52,294 bases of DNA from NCBI RefSeq assembly GCF_003013475.1, contig NZ_PXZO01000051.1:1-52294 (forward strand), in the 5' to 3' direction. The notes beneath the pieces were generated by a model that was given only the letters and a program-made list of their open reading frames with translations, did not search any database and was not told the DNA's origin. This DNA comes from Brevibacillus porteri (GTDB taxonomy: Bacteria > Bacillota > Bacilli > Brevibacillales > Brevibacillaceae). Shown here one piece after another: positions 1-8,214 of the stretch. A program made the translations under genes and the position numbers. Positions within the stretch are counted from its first letter, which is position 1, and every line of letters starts with the position of its first letter.

Positions 1-46
1 AACTTTATGGGGTCACTTCATTTCTGGCGGTTTTTGTTCATGCTCA

Positions 47-493
47 TCATAACGTGATTCTATAGACAATCTCTCCATCGTATACGTCGCCAGTTTCTTC
101 AAAGCCGGTTTGTCTGTATAAATGTCTTGCACCTGCATTGTCTGGGCATACGGTCAGGTTGACAAATCGGCTTTGCGGGAAACGGTTCCGTACCGTATCC
201 ACGATCGCTGTGAGAGCCGCTCTGCCATATCCTTTGCCTTGGTACTGGTGATCGATCAAAAAACCGTTGAACCAGTAACACCAATCTGTTGAGGCGTCAT
301 AGGTAATCATGACAAACCCAACCATTTCATCAGCGTTATACAAACAGAATGGTTCATATGCGCAGTTGTCACCATCAGGGCGGATATGAACCTTCGCTAA
401 TGAAACGGCAACAGACGGGACAAAGCGCTGCTGCTCATCTTGTACCTGCAAGCGTAATGCATCTTGCCAGTTATCTCTGGTTGTTGGAACCAA
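47..493 (-). CDS. GNAT-family N-acetyltransferase
   Basis: Probable acetyl-CoA-dependent N-acetyltransferase; substrate unknown, cytosolic. The 148-residue protein has the GNAT fold order: a middle beta segment (FNGFLIDHQYQGKGYGRAAL), which contains the acetyl-CoA pyrophosphate loop Q/R-x-x-G-x-G/A as QGKGYG, and a C-terminal NxxARxLYxxxGF motif typical of the family. It resembles the BltD/spermidine-acetyltransferase-like group, but substrate cannot be read from sequence. The start is uncertain. The TTG at 491-493 has no close ribosome site; an AGGTGA lies about 27 bases upstream, and the reading frame stays open upstream as KDTGIRLV, with only non-standard codons (ATC, ATT) before the stop. 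The N-terminus may therefore begin a few residues earlier. Confidence 0.8.
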   Translation of the reverse strand: MVPTTRDNWQDALRLQVQDEQQRFVPSVAVSLAKVHIRPDGDNCAYEPFCLYNADEMVGFVMITYDASTDWCYWFNGFLIDHQYQGKGYGRAALTAIVDTVRNRFPQSRFVNLTVCPDNAGARHLYRQTGFEETGDVYDGEIVYRITL

Positions 494-651
494 TCGAATA
501 CCAGTGTCTTTGATAAGTCTTCACCTCGATCATCTTGATAGCTTAAGCGTAACCGATCGTTCCTGAAAAATCTTCCTTTTCTGCTTGGGCGTTTTTTCGT
601 AAAATAAACAAGGATACAAATAGAAAAGTTCCCGAAAGTGAGGTAACTGAC

Positions 652-912
652 ATGGACGAGAAAAAAGAAGCATTGGTCCCTGAACTGGAGGATCTCGTTC
701 GTAAATTTACAGAGCTGTTGACAGGAGAAGCGACTCCTGAGCGCGTAGAAATGGTAAAAGTATGGTGCCTGTACACGACAATGGCAAAAGCAATGCCTCC
801 GCTGATTCAGCATTGGGGAAGCGAGCCTGAGCATATGGAAGCACGGAATCAAATTCGGGAAATCATCGAGCAAATCAAGCAATGGAATCAGGAGAAAAAT
901 CAAAAGCATTAA
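652..912 (+). CDS. YusU-like small protein (DUF2573-like)
   Basis: Small 86-residue acidic, helix-rich cytosolic protein of unknown function. The segment LVRKFTELLTGEATPERVEMVKVW is typical of the Bacillus YusU/DUF2573 family as I remember it; assignment is by recall, not search. The start ATG follows a weak GTGAGGTAACTGAC site. It is monocistronic: the gene is divergent from the upstream GNAT gene and ends at a strong hairpin shared with the convergent DUF1835 gene. Confidence 0.7.
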   Translation: MDEKKEALVPELEDLVRKFTELLTGEATPERVEMVKVWCLYTTMAKAMPPLIQHWGSEPEHMEARNQIREIIEQIKQWNQEKNQKH

Positions 913-918
913 AATAGG

Positions 919-959
919 AAAAAACGCTGTCTCTTTGCGAAAGAGAACAGCGTTTTTTT
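919..959. terminator. Bidirectional intrinsic terminator
   Basis: Stem AAAACGCTGT-c-TCTTT / AAAGA-g-aACAGCGTTTT with a GCG loop, with A-rich and T-rich flanks on both sides. It ends the YusU-like gene on the plus strand and overlaps the stop codon of the convergent gene on the minus strand. Confidence 0.85.
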
Positions 960-1791
960 ACTTCAATCGAATCTCTAAGCGGCGTAGAGGCATCAACTCT
1001 CCTTGGTACTGTAACAGCCCCTGCTTGATCAGCTCATGAACCCGGTATGTCAAATACGTGTCACCAATACATTGATCGCTTTCCCCCATGACGGTACCGA
1101 TCACACGTGCAGCCTTTTGGAACTTATTTGATGCATGTTCCAAGAGCGAGGCATCATAATAATCCTCCGATACTTCTAATACCTCACCCTGTTTGTAAAC
1201 GCGCAGCGTACTATCAGATTGCGACCACTTTTCCCATTCGAGGATGAGGCTTTGTACGAGAGACGCAGACATATTCTTTTTCACCTGATAAGCGTCCATC
1301 ACCAATTTGGGAGGGAGGGCACCCGCGCTTTTCCATACATAAGATACCTCGTTGCCGTCTATGTTTCTTACTTTGTAATCGCAATTCACACTAAATGCCG
1401 TTATATCGATTGCTTCGAATGAGAGGTTTTTATCCTGAAGCATGGAGACAACATAACGAATCCCTATGCTGTCAGATGCGTTCTGACCATGCCACAGAAT
1501 TACGCTACTGGCATCAGGGATCTGTGATGGCAAGGTTAGATTTCGCAGCAGGTATGCTTTTATCGTTGTCAGGTCTTCGTTAGAGATCGGTTCTACTTGC
1601 TTGAAGAAAGAATGAATCCATTCAATCCTTTCATTCATCCCGGTTGCGGTCTCCAGTTGATGTAGCGGTCCAACTGAAAAATCATCCTCGATACAGATGA
1701 TGCTTTCTGTTTGTAGTAGATTCTGATTGCGGAAGACGGATCGAAGTGTACCGTAGGCAGATAGGCTGAAGCAGATGTGAAATTTGTTCAT
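958..1791 (-). CDS. DUF1835 domain-containing protein
   Basis: A 277-residue cytosolic protein of unknown function. The N-terminus (HICFSLSAYGTLR, then EDDFSVGPLHQL) is the signature of DUF1835, and the C-terminal part (residues about 165-275) fits the DUF3658 region that usually follows it. The family occurs in many Bacillales, with no established reaction. No signal peptide or membrane segment is visible. It is transcribed alone: a terminator separates it from the anti-sigma gene upstream on the same strand. Confidence 0.75.
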   Translation of the reverse strand: MNKFHICFSLSAYGTLRSVFRNQNLLQTESIICIEDDFSVGPLHQLETATGMNERIEWIHSFFKQVEPISNEDLTTIKAYLLRNLTLPSQIPDASSVILWHGQNASDSIGIRYVVSMLQDKNLSFEAIDITAFSVNCDYKVRNIDGNEVSYVWKSAGALPPKLVMDAYQVKKNMSASLVQSLILEWEKWSQSDSTLRVYKQGEVLEVSEDYYDASLLEHASNKFQKAARVIGTVMGESDQCIGDTYLTYRVHELIKQGLLQYQGELMPLRRLEIRLK

Positions 1792-1807
1792 TCGTTAGCT
1801 CCTCATG

Positions 1808-1848
1808 ATTAAAAAGACACGATCCCGAAAATCAGATCGTGTCTTTTC
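1808..1848 (-). terminator. Terminator of the sigma/anti-sigma operon
   Basis: Perfect 13-bp stem AAAAGACACGATC / GATCGTGTCTTTT with a 10-base loop, directly downstream of the anti-sigma stop codon and followed by T residues on the minus strand. Confidence 0.85.
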
Positions 1849-1865
1849 CGATTGTAGGGATCTTT

Positions 1866-3260
1866 TTACGGATTCCACGTGATATGTTTGCTAGCATCCA
1901 TTAATTCATTTAAGGTAACTCCGTTTGCGGTCACTACCACATACAACGATTGGTTGTCGGATTGAGCGTTAAAATGAACCGCATGCTGGGCTGTTGATCC
2001 TTTTGAATCCGTTTGATCAAAAGAAACGGCGATGGCTTGCTCTCCGTTGACAGCGAACAACTGAGTAGCGGAGAAAGTGCCTGGGATAGAGAGGCTGCGC
2101 TTGCCTTCTGTATTGCGCACAACATCTAGGCGAATCCAGTCGTTGTTCCGCTTGTAATCGGCAGTTAAGCGAGTCACCTTCTGACTGGTTTCGGATTCAT
2201 ATTGGACCGATACCGTACTCATCGAGAACCCATTCGGTGCTTGCGAAAGGGCAGGCACGGGCATATCTGATGCTTGTACAGCAGTGTTCAAATCCGAGAA
2301 GGAGGAAAGAGTAATGGGCTGCTTCGCTACCGCCGGCAACGTTGGACCCACTAATGCGTTCTCAGTCTTACCGCCATCAGCAGTGTCTGGTTCCACTTGG
2401 GAAGCGATCCCAAAAGTCGTAGGCTTCTCAGCAGCGGCGCCATTGGCTTCCTTAGCGGCTACTTGGTTACCAGTATTTGCTGACACGGCTGGAACTTCCG
2501 ATTTCGCTTTTGCTGCTTGATCAGCTGAGTTCCCTTGTAATCCGCGAGATGCCACGCTGTTCTGCCCGTCTTTATTGATCGTACGTGGCTCGGGTGTTAC
2601 TACTTTTTCCTCTGGTTTCACCATTGCAATCGCATTGTTCGATTGGGGAGGTGATGCAGGAGGTGTATCTTTTGCAGGTGCAGTCGGAGCGACCTGCGAT
2701 TGTGTAGCGGAGGACCCTGGATTGCTTTCTGCTTTTTTCATCGTCGGACTATCAGCTGCTGCTGGTATGGAAGCGATAGCAGGTGCTGGGGCTGACGGTG
2801 CCGATTTTGATTCCGTATCGTTGAATGCAAAAGTGTTCTGGTTGTCTTTCATCCCGGTTTCTTGAATGGTAGCCATTTGAAGATTATCCGGTGTCATTTG
2901 TTGGTAGCCGACGAAACCAACTGCGAGCAAGACAGCCGCTGCGCTAACCCAGGCGTATGAAGGGAAGCCTTTGGTCCAACGCTTGTTTGGCTTTACGATC
3001 ACTGTGCTCGTTTGTTGCTCTGAAGAAGCAGTAGCGGCGTGAGGGGGTACACCTTTTTCGGCGGTCTGGTAGATTGCTTGCATGATTCTGTCTTCCAGGT
3101 TCGCTTGAGGTAGTGGAACCTCCTTCAAGAACTGCACCTCCTCTTCTGTTGTCATTTGCGTTTCTATCCAAGCGATGCATTCGTCACAGGTTTCAATATG
3201 TGAGTGTGAATCGCTATCTGTGTCATCTAGCCATGCTTTTCTAAATGCCTGGCAGTTCAT
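1866..3260 (-). CDS. Zinc-type (ZAS) anti-sigma factor, long form
   Basis: Membrane anti-sigma factor that should hold the upstream-encoded ECF sigma factor inactive. The cytosolic N-terminus has the ZAS motif H21-x3-C25-x2-C28. A single membrane helix lies at about residues 100-119 (AWVSAAAVLLAVGFVGY). A long low-complexity linker rich in A, P, S and K follows, then an extracytoplasmic C-terminal domain of about 120 residues. At 464 residues it is more than twice the length of RsiW (about 208). I chose the ATG at 3258-3260 because AAGGAAGGGGGG precedes it; the frame is open upstream. It overlaps the end of the sigma gene by 20 bases, which indicates translational coupling. Signal sensing is unknown. 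Confidence 0.85.
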   Translation of the reverse strand: MNCQAFRKAWLDDTDSDSHSHIETCDECIAWIETQMTTEEEVQFLKEVPLPQANLEDRIMQAIYQTAEKGVPPHAATASSEQQTSTVIVKPNKRWTKGFPSYAWVSAAAVLLAVGFVGYQQMTPDNLQMATIQETGMKDNQNTFAFNDTESKSAPSAPAPAIASIPAAADSPTMKKAESNPGSSATQSQVAPTAPAKDTPPASPPQSNNAIAMVKPEEKVVTPEPRTINKDGQNSVASRGLQGNSADQAAKAKSEVPAVSANTGNQVAAKEANGAAAEKPTTFGIASQVEPDTADGGKTENALVGPTLPAVAKQPITLSSFSDLNTAVQASDMPVPALSQAPNGFSMSTVSVQYESETSQKVTRLTADYKRNNDWIRLDVVRNTEGKRSLSIPGTFSATQLFAVNGEQAIAVSFDQTDSKGSTAQHAVHFNAQSDNQSLYVVVTANGVTLNELMDASKHITWNP

Positions 3261-3810
3261 GTACGAGCCCCCCTTCCTTGCGGGATAACAATTTTGCGAG
3301 TTCCTGGCGAGCACGCAAGTAACGGACGCGAGCTGTAGACTCGGCGATGCCGAGGAGTGTAGCTATTTTTTCAAACGGATATTCGTGCGTACAGCGAAGG
3401 ACAATCACTTCTCGATAAGAATCGGACAGTAAGGCAAAGGCCTCCTGAATTTCTCGACGTTGCTCCTTTGTCATGAGCGATTCCTGAGGGGATTCGTCCC
3501 GTGTATTTGATGGCACATAGGCCAATTGTTCATCCGAGTCATGATACTTTCGGCGACGCAAGAAGTCGATGCTCTTATTTCGGGCAAGCGTATGTAACCA
3601 AGAAGAAAACTGGCTGTCCCCGCGGAAAGTGGACAATTTTTCATACGCTTTTACAAATACTTCTTGAGTGAGATCCTCTGCATCAGAGCGATTGTTTACC
3701 ATTTTGTAAATGAAAACATAGATCATATGCTGATATCGCTGGATGAGGTCGCGATACGCTTCGATGTCGCCTTGAAGAATCCGCTGAATGATTTCGGCGT
3801 CGGATTGCAT
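3241..3810 (-). CDS. ECF (SigW-like) RNA polymerase sigma factor
   Basis: Sigma-70 family ECF factor. Region 2 is clear (YQHMIYVFIYKMVNNRSDAEDLTQEVF..FRGDSQFSSWLHTLARN), as is region 4 with its helix-turn-helix (LSDSYREVIVLR..PFEKIATLLGIAESTARVRYLRARQEL). It should direct RNA polymerase to promoters of a stress regulon, released when the co-encoded anti-sigma factor is degraded. The ATG at 3810 has an AGGGAGG site; the upstream ATG at 3855 lacks one. It resembles SigW, but regulon identity cannot be inferred from this window. The anti-sigma gene follows with overlapping coding sequence. Confidence 0.88.
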   Translation of the reverse strand: MQSDAEIIQRILQGDIEAYRDLIQRYQHMIYVFIYKMVNNRSDAEDLTQEVFVKAYEKLSTFRGDSQFSSWLHTLARNKSIDFLRRRKYHDSDEQLAYVPSNTRDESPQESLMTKEQRREIQEAFALLSDSYREVIVLRCTHEYPFEKIATLLGIAESTARVRYLRARQELAKLLSRKEGGLVHELPGI

Positions 3811-3862
3811 TGAATCTTTGGCCTCCCTTCCCTCTATGAGACGCTGGTTATTCATAAACGTT

Positions 3863-5527
3863 TCAGACCAGCGTTTCGATTTCTATAATATCGTATGGAT
3901 AGCCTTGTTCGACCAGAAAAAGCTGGCGATGGAGCGAAAACTCCTGCTCTCTCGTGTCTCTTGTTACCAATGTATAAAAATGGGCGGTGTTGTCGTCTGC
4001 TTTGGGCCTTAAGATGCGTCCCAGGCGCTGTGCCTCTTCTTGTCTGGAACCATACGTCCCGGAAATTTGGATCGCGACGTTGGCATCCGGCAAATCAACC
4101 GCAAAGTTGGCTACCTTGGATACGATCAGGCGTGTAATTTCCCCTTTTTTAAACTGCGTGTACAAAAGCTCACGTTCTTTGTCCGGTACTTTTCCTGTAA
4201 TGAGTGGCAGTTGGAGGGCCGTTGCCATCTGCTCAAGCTGATCGATATATTGCCCGATGATCAAAACACGATCGTGGGCGTGCCTCTCCAATAGCTCGCG
4301 GACGACCTCCAGTTTTTTTGGATTTTCTGCCGCAATGCGAAACTTTTGACGAGCGGTTGCATGTGCATAAGCCTCACGCCACTTCGGCTCAAAGGGGAGT
4401 CGAATTTCTCGGCAATGCGCCTCCGCGATCCAGCCTTGCTCTTCCATGACTTTCCACGGAACCTCATACTTTTTTGGACCAATTAGCGTGAAAACATCTT
4501 CCTCCCGCCCGTCTTCCCGAACAAGAGTAGCAGTCAGCCCAAGTCTGCGAGTGGCTTGAATCCCAGAAGTAACACGAAAGATGGGTGCGGGCAACAAATG
4601 CACCTCATCGTAAATAATAAGCCCCCAGTCGCGCTCTGAAAAGAGTTTCAGATGAGGAAAATCATCTTCGGCGGTGGGGCGGTATGTAAGAATTTGATAA
4701 GTCGCCACAGTTATTGGCTTGACTTCTTTATTGTCACCAGTGTATTCGCCGACCATATTTGGATCAAGTCCTGTTTTGTCCAAGAGCTCTGCGATCCATT
4801 GACGAACCGATGTCGTATTCGTGGTCAAAATGAGTGTGGCTGTTTGCAATTGGCAAATGGCACCAAGTCCAATGACCGTTTTTCCAGCACCACAGGGCAG
4901 GACGAGTACGCCGCTTCCCCCGGTCACAGCTCCACCAGAATAGAAGGCATCGACAGCTTCTTTTTGATAAGAGCGCAAGGAGAATGCTCGGCCTTGGGAT
5001 GTCGTTTCCCGCAAGCTGACTGCACAGGATTCTCCTTCTGTATAGCCCGCCAAATCTTGAACAGGAAACCCGAGCTTGATCAGCTCTTGTTTAATCAGAC
5101 CGCGCGCATAGCTTTTGATGACGAATTCATTCTCAAAAAGAGCAGCGATTGATTTATAACTGGTCACCTCTGCTAAAAGAAGGGGGTCATCACTCATTAA
5201 TACGAGATGATCGCCAATGCGTTCCAAACGAAACAAGCCGTATTTTCGCATCGTATCTTCTATTTCTTTGATGATGGTAGGCGGGACACCGTACTTGCTG
5301 TAGCTGCCAAGCACGTCTGTTACTTCTTGTGATGTAAGACCAGATGCAGCCGCATTCCAAAGCGATAAAGGGGTGATCCGATAGGTATGGATGTATTCTG
5401 GGTTCTTGATTAGCTCGGTAAAACCACTGATAGCTTGTCTGGCCTCGGCAAATAAAGGATGCTGTGTTTCCAACAATATCGTCCGATCGCTTTGAACGAT
5501 CAAGGGCAGGTCTGGACGGTACGACAA
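3863..5527 (-). CDS. XPB/Ssl2-like DNA repair helicase
   Basis: Superfamily 2 helicase of the bacterial XPB type, likely ATP-dependent DNA unwinding. About 200 N-terminal residues match the XPB/Ssl2 N-terminal helicase-associated region. These are followed by Walker A LPCGAGKT (about residues 210-217), motif II DEVH, motif III LTATL, the XPB-typical RED motif (LVREDGREED) and motif VI QRLGRILRP. GTG at 5536 abuts the ribosome site GAGGTGAG; TTG at 5527 sits five bases beyond it and is my preferred start (554 aa). Adjacent to the sigma operon on the same strand, with an 8-bp gap to the ATG at 3855. Bacterial XPBs are scattered in distribution; their cellular role is not settled. Confidence 0.88.
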   Translation of the reverse strand: MSYRPDLPLIVQSDRTILLETQHPLFAEARQAISGFTELIKNPEYIHTYRITPLSLWNAAASGLTSQEVTDVLGSYSKYGVPPTIIKEIEDTMRKYGLFRLERIGDHLVLMSDDPLLLAEVTSYKSIAALFENEFVIKSYARGLIKQELIKLGFPVQDLAGYTEGESCAVSLRETTSQGRAFSLRSYQKEAVDAFYSGGAVTGGSGVLVLPCGAGKTVIGLGAICQLQTATLILTTNTTSVRQWIAELLDKTGLDPNMVGEYTGDNKEVKPITVATYQILTYRPTAEDDFPHLKLFSERDWGLIIYDEVHLLPAPIFRVTSGIQATRRLGLTATLVREDGREEDVFTLIGPKKYEVPWKVMEEQGWIAEAHCREIRLPFEPKWREAYAHATARQKFRIAAENPKKLEVVRELLERHAHDRVLIIGQYIDQLEQMATALQLPLITGKVPDKERELLYTQFKKGEITRLIVSKVANFAVDLPDANVAIQISGTYGSRQEEAQRLGRILRPKADDNTAHFYTLVTRDTREQEFSLHRQLFLVEQGYPYDIIEIETLV

Positions 5528-5668
5528 TAGACTCACCTCATTACAAAAGGCATAGGAATCAGCACTATGGTATCACAATCTCAAAAAGAAAGAAAAACGA
5601 ACAGGTAACATTTTGGCGAGGATGGGAAACAATATCCCAAAGCATGGACGGAAAGGACGGCGGGGAGC

Positions 5669-6988
5669 ATGGCAATTTGGGGAAGCTTGTTTAATTTGAT
5701 CTTGGTCATGATCCTCGTACTCCTGAACGGGTTCTTTGTTGCGACTGAATTCGCGATTGTAAAAGTTAGGGAATCGCGCATTGTCCAGCTTGCAGCGGAA
5801 GGAAACAAGCGCGCTGTTGACGTTGAGAGGGTCCTGCACAATTTGGATGCTTATCTCTCCGCGTGCCAACTCGGGATTACCCTGGCTTCATTAGGACTCG
5901 GTTGGCTGGGAGAGCCTGCTGTCGCGCATCTCCTGCATCCAGTTTTTCGTTACTTCCATTTAAATGAAACGGTTGTTAGCAGTATTTCCTTTATTATCGC
6001 TTTTTCGCTGATTACGTTTTTGCATATCGTGCTGGGGGAGCTGGCTCCTAAGACACTGGCTATTCAATACTCTGAAAAGGTGGTACTTGCGGTAGCCAAA
6101 CCGATCCAGCTCTTCTACAAAATCATGTATCCCTTTATTCAAATGCTGAACTGGGCCGCGAGTCGTTTTCTTGCGCTCTTTCATATATCCTTGGAGCCGC
6201 ATCAAGAAGCACATACAGAAGAAGAGATTCGCATTCTCGTCAATGAAAGTCACAAAAGTGGCTTGATTGATCAAACCGAGCTGATGCTGGTCGATAATAT
6301 TTTTGATTTCTCGGAGACGATGGCAAGAGAAATCATGGTTCCACGTACAGATATGGTTGTCTTGAATCTGCGCGATCCCTTTGACGAAAACGTCAAGCAT
6401 GTCCAAAATGGACGGTTTACCCGCTATCCGGTAGTGGATGGTGACAAGGACCATGTTGTGGGGAGTTTGCACATCAAGGATATGTTGACAGGGCTTTTGG
6501 AAGGGGAGAGCAATGACCTTCAGAGCTTCATGCGCCCTATTTTGACTGTGCCGGAGACGATCTCGATCAGCCGGTTGCTGACTATGCTACAAAAACAACG
6601 AGGACAAATGGCGATTATCATTGATGAGTATGGGGGCACTGCCGGGCTGGTGACGCTTGAAGATATAATGGAGGAAATTGTCGGAGATATTCAAGACGAG
6701 TTCGACGACGAGCGCCCAGAGGTGGAGCGAAGTGACGGAATGCTGTCATTGGACGGGCGTATGCTACTGGAGGAAGTGGGCGATTATCTGGACATCGAAT
6801 TGGAGTCAAGCGATGTAGATACGCTAGCAGGCTGGATTTACATGCAAATCGATCATCCGCCGCGCGTGGGGGATCGAGTAAAAGAGGGGAAGTACGAATT
6901 TGTCGTGGGAGAAGTCGACCATTACAGAATCACCAGGGTATATGTAAAGAAAATCGGCAAAGCAGAGGAAGAAGTCAATTTTACTTAA
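5669..6988 (+). CDS. CNNM/CorC-family membrane protein with CBS domains
   Basis: Hemolysin C/CorC-type integral membrane protein, family role in Mg2+/Co2+ efflux or cation homeostasis. Domain order: DUF21 transmembrane domain (residues about 1-190, starting LILVMILVLLNGFFVATEFAIVKVR), two CBS domains (about 210-340, with the IIDEYGGTAGLVTLEDIMEEIVGDIQDE signature) and a C-terminal CorC/HlyC domain. At 439 residues it is full length. The ribosome site GGCGGGG precedes the ATG. A paralogue lies at 27,324-28,682. Monocistronic between the divergent helicase gene and the ABC operon promoter. Confidence 0.9.
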   Translation: MAIWGSLFNLILVMILVLLNGFFVATEFAIVKVRESRIVQLAAEGNKRAVDVERVLHNLDAYLSACQLGITLASLGLGWLGEPAVAHLLHPVFRYFHLNETVVSSISFIIAFSLITFLHIVLGELAPKTLAIQYSEKVVLAVAKPIQLFYKIMYPFIQMLNWAASRFLALFHISLEPHQEAHTEEEIRILVNESHKSGLIDQTELMLVDNIFDFSETMAREIMVPRTDMVVLNLRDPFDENVKHVQNGRFTRYPVVDGDKDHVVGSLHIKDMLTGLLEGESNDLQSFMRPILTVPETISISRLLTMLQKQRGQMAIIIDEYGGTAGLVTLEDIMEEIVGDIQDEFDDERPEVERSDGMLSLDGRMLLEEVGDYLDIELESSDVDTLAGWIYMQIDHPPRVGDRVKEGKYEFVVGEVDHYRITRVYVKKIGKAEEEVNFT

Positions 6989-7002
6989 GTAAGGAAAGGG
7001 GC

Positions 7003-7030
7003 TTCTCAATGCGCAATAATATGCTATAAT
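7003..7030 (+). promoter_or_regulatory. Sigma-A promoter of the ABC importer operon
   Basis: Extended -10 box TGcTATAAT (TATAAT at 7025-7030) with a weak -35 (TTCTCA, 7003-7008) 16 bases upstream. The predicted transcript starts near 7037, giving a leader of about 80 bases. Confidence 0.65.
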
Positions 7031-7040
7031 GGGACACAAG

Positions 7041-7075
7041 TTGCCTAGATGGCAATGAGCCTAATTGCTTAGGGC
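7041..7075 (+). other. Structured 5' leader with two tandem hairpins
   Basis: Two short hairpins follow the predicted transcription start: TTGCC-tagat-GGCAA (7041-7055) and CCTAA-ttgc-TTAGG (7060-7073). A purine-rich stretch and the AGAGGAGGAAG ribosome site come next. It matches no riboswitch class I know. Confidence 0.4.
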
Positions 7076-7117
7076 GATTAGAGCAGCTGAGAGTAGAGAC
7101 TAGAGGAGGAAGTACAG

Positions 7118-8122
7118 ATGAGACGAGCAGTCAGTATGGTACTGACCGCATTGCTGGCGTTTTCTTTGGCAGCATGTGGCAACGAAACAGGTGGGAAAAC
7201 AGAGACAGCAGCAACGACAGGCCAAGGGCAAACAGTGAAGCTGGGGCTGACGCAATTCGTGGAGCACCCTGCGCTGGATGCTATTCATAAAGGAATTTTG
7301 GATGGACTGAAGGATGCTGGCTACGAAGAGGGCAAGAACTTGGAGGTAGACTCCCAAAACGCCCATGGCGACATGAACAATACGGTCTCGATCGCACAGA
7401 AGTATGCCGGAGATAAAAAGGATCTTGTCGTAGCGATTGCGACGCCATCCGCTCAGGCTGCAGCCAAGGCGATTGCAGATAAACCTGTTATTTTCAGTTC
7501 CGTAACAGACCCGATCTCGGCTCAACTGGTTGGCAGTCTGGAGAAGCCAGACAAAAATGTCACCGGGACGTCCGATAAAGTATCGATGGAACAACAATTG
7601 AAGCTGGTGAAAGCATTCCTGCCTGAGTTGAAAAAGCTGGGCGTGATCTATACGACCTCCGAAATTAATTCAGAGGTACAGGTCAAGGAATTGGAAGACG
7701 CAGCGCAAAAAGAAGGCGTAGAAATCATCAAGGCTGGCATTTCGCAGCTATCCGAAGTGCAGCTAGCAGCGCAATCGCTTGCTAGTAAAGCAGATGCCAT
7801 TATTATCCCAATTGACAACACGGTCGTATCTTCGTTTGAAGCGGTACTCGGAGCAGCAGAGGGCAACAAAATCCCTGTCTTTGCTTCTGATACCGATACA
7901 GTGAAACGTGGAGCGGTTGCTACGTATGGGATTGATTACTACCAAATCGGTAAACAAACAGGCGATATGGCTGCCCGTATCTTAAAAGGGCAGAGTGTTG
8001 CTGATACTCCTGTAGAGATTTCGAAACAAGCTGATTTGTATATTAATGAAACAGCTGCTGCAAAGTTTGGTCTCACTATTTCTGAGGCACTCAAACAACA
8101 GGCGAAAGAAATCATCAAGTAA
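7118..8122 (+). CDS. ABC transporter substrate-binding lipoprotein 1 (PF04392 type)
   Basis: Lipoprotein that delivers a small ligand to the membrane permease. Signal peptide residues 1-19 end in lipobox LAAC with lipidated C20. The mature part has the PF04392 pattern (LGLTQFVEHPALDAIHKGILDGL; NVTGTSDKVSMEQQLKL; YGIDYYQIGKQTGDMAARIL). In Firmicutes this family includes the tryptophan-associated TrpX proteins, but no tryptophan T-box is visible here, so the substrate is open. First gene of a four-gene transporter cluster; a terminator after it would make it the most highly expressed. Confidence 0.88.
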   Translation: MRRAVSMVLTALLAFSLAACGNETGGKTETAATTGQGQTVKLGLTQFVEHPALDAIHKGILDGLKDAGYEEGKNLEVDSQNAHGDMNNTVSIAQKYAGDKKDLVVAIATPSAQAAAKAIADKPVIFSSVTDPISAQLVGSLEKPDKNVTGTSDKVSMEQQLKLVKAFLPELKKLGVIYTTSEINSEVQVKELEDAAQKEGVEIIKAGISQLSEVQLAAQSLASKADAIIIPIDNTVVSSFEAVLGAAEGNKIPVFASDTDTVKRGAVATYGIDYYQIGKQTGDMAARILKGQSVADTPVEISKQADLYINETAAAKFGLTISEALKQQAKEIIK

Positions 8123-8150
8123 AAAGAGAGCGTCATGCTCTCTTTTTATT
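8121..8150 (+). terminator. Intrinsic terminator after first binding-protein gene
   Basis: Stem AAAAAGAGAGC-gtcat-GCTCTCTTTTT (8121-8147) lies inside the transporter cluster. It may attenuate read-through, so the binding protein is made in excess over the membrane parts. Confidence 0.8.
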
Positions 8151-8214
8151 CTTTTAAAACCGTTTTATCCATGTTAAAATTGTAGAAAAAAATTCACGAG
8201 GGGGAATTCACTAA

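Noticed and set aside
397..909. 170-codon minus-strand frame opposite the YusU-like gene
   Set aside because: Antisense to a better-supported gene and into the GNAT gene; low-complexity, Phe/Leu/Cys-rich translation without a ribosome site.
4652..5152. 166-codon plus-strand frame inside the XPB helicase gene
   Set aside because: Shadow of a clear helicase with all motifs; no start signal.
7037..7117. TPP riboswitch, because of a CTGAGAG stretch
   Set aside because: The remaining conserved TPP segments are absent and the leader is too short.
7037..7117. Tryptophan T-box leader
   Set aside because: No specifier stem, no T-box motif and no antiterminator seen.
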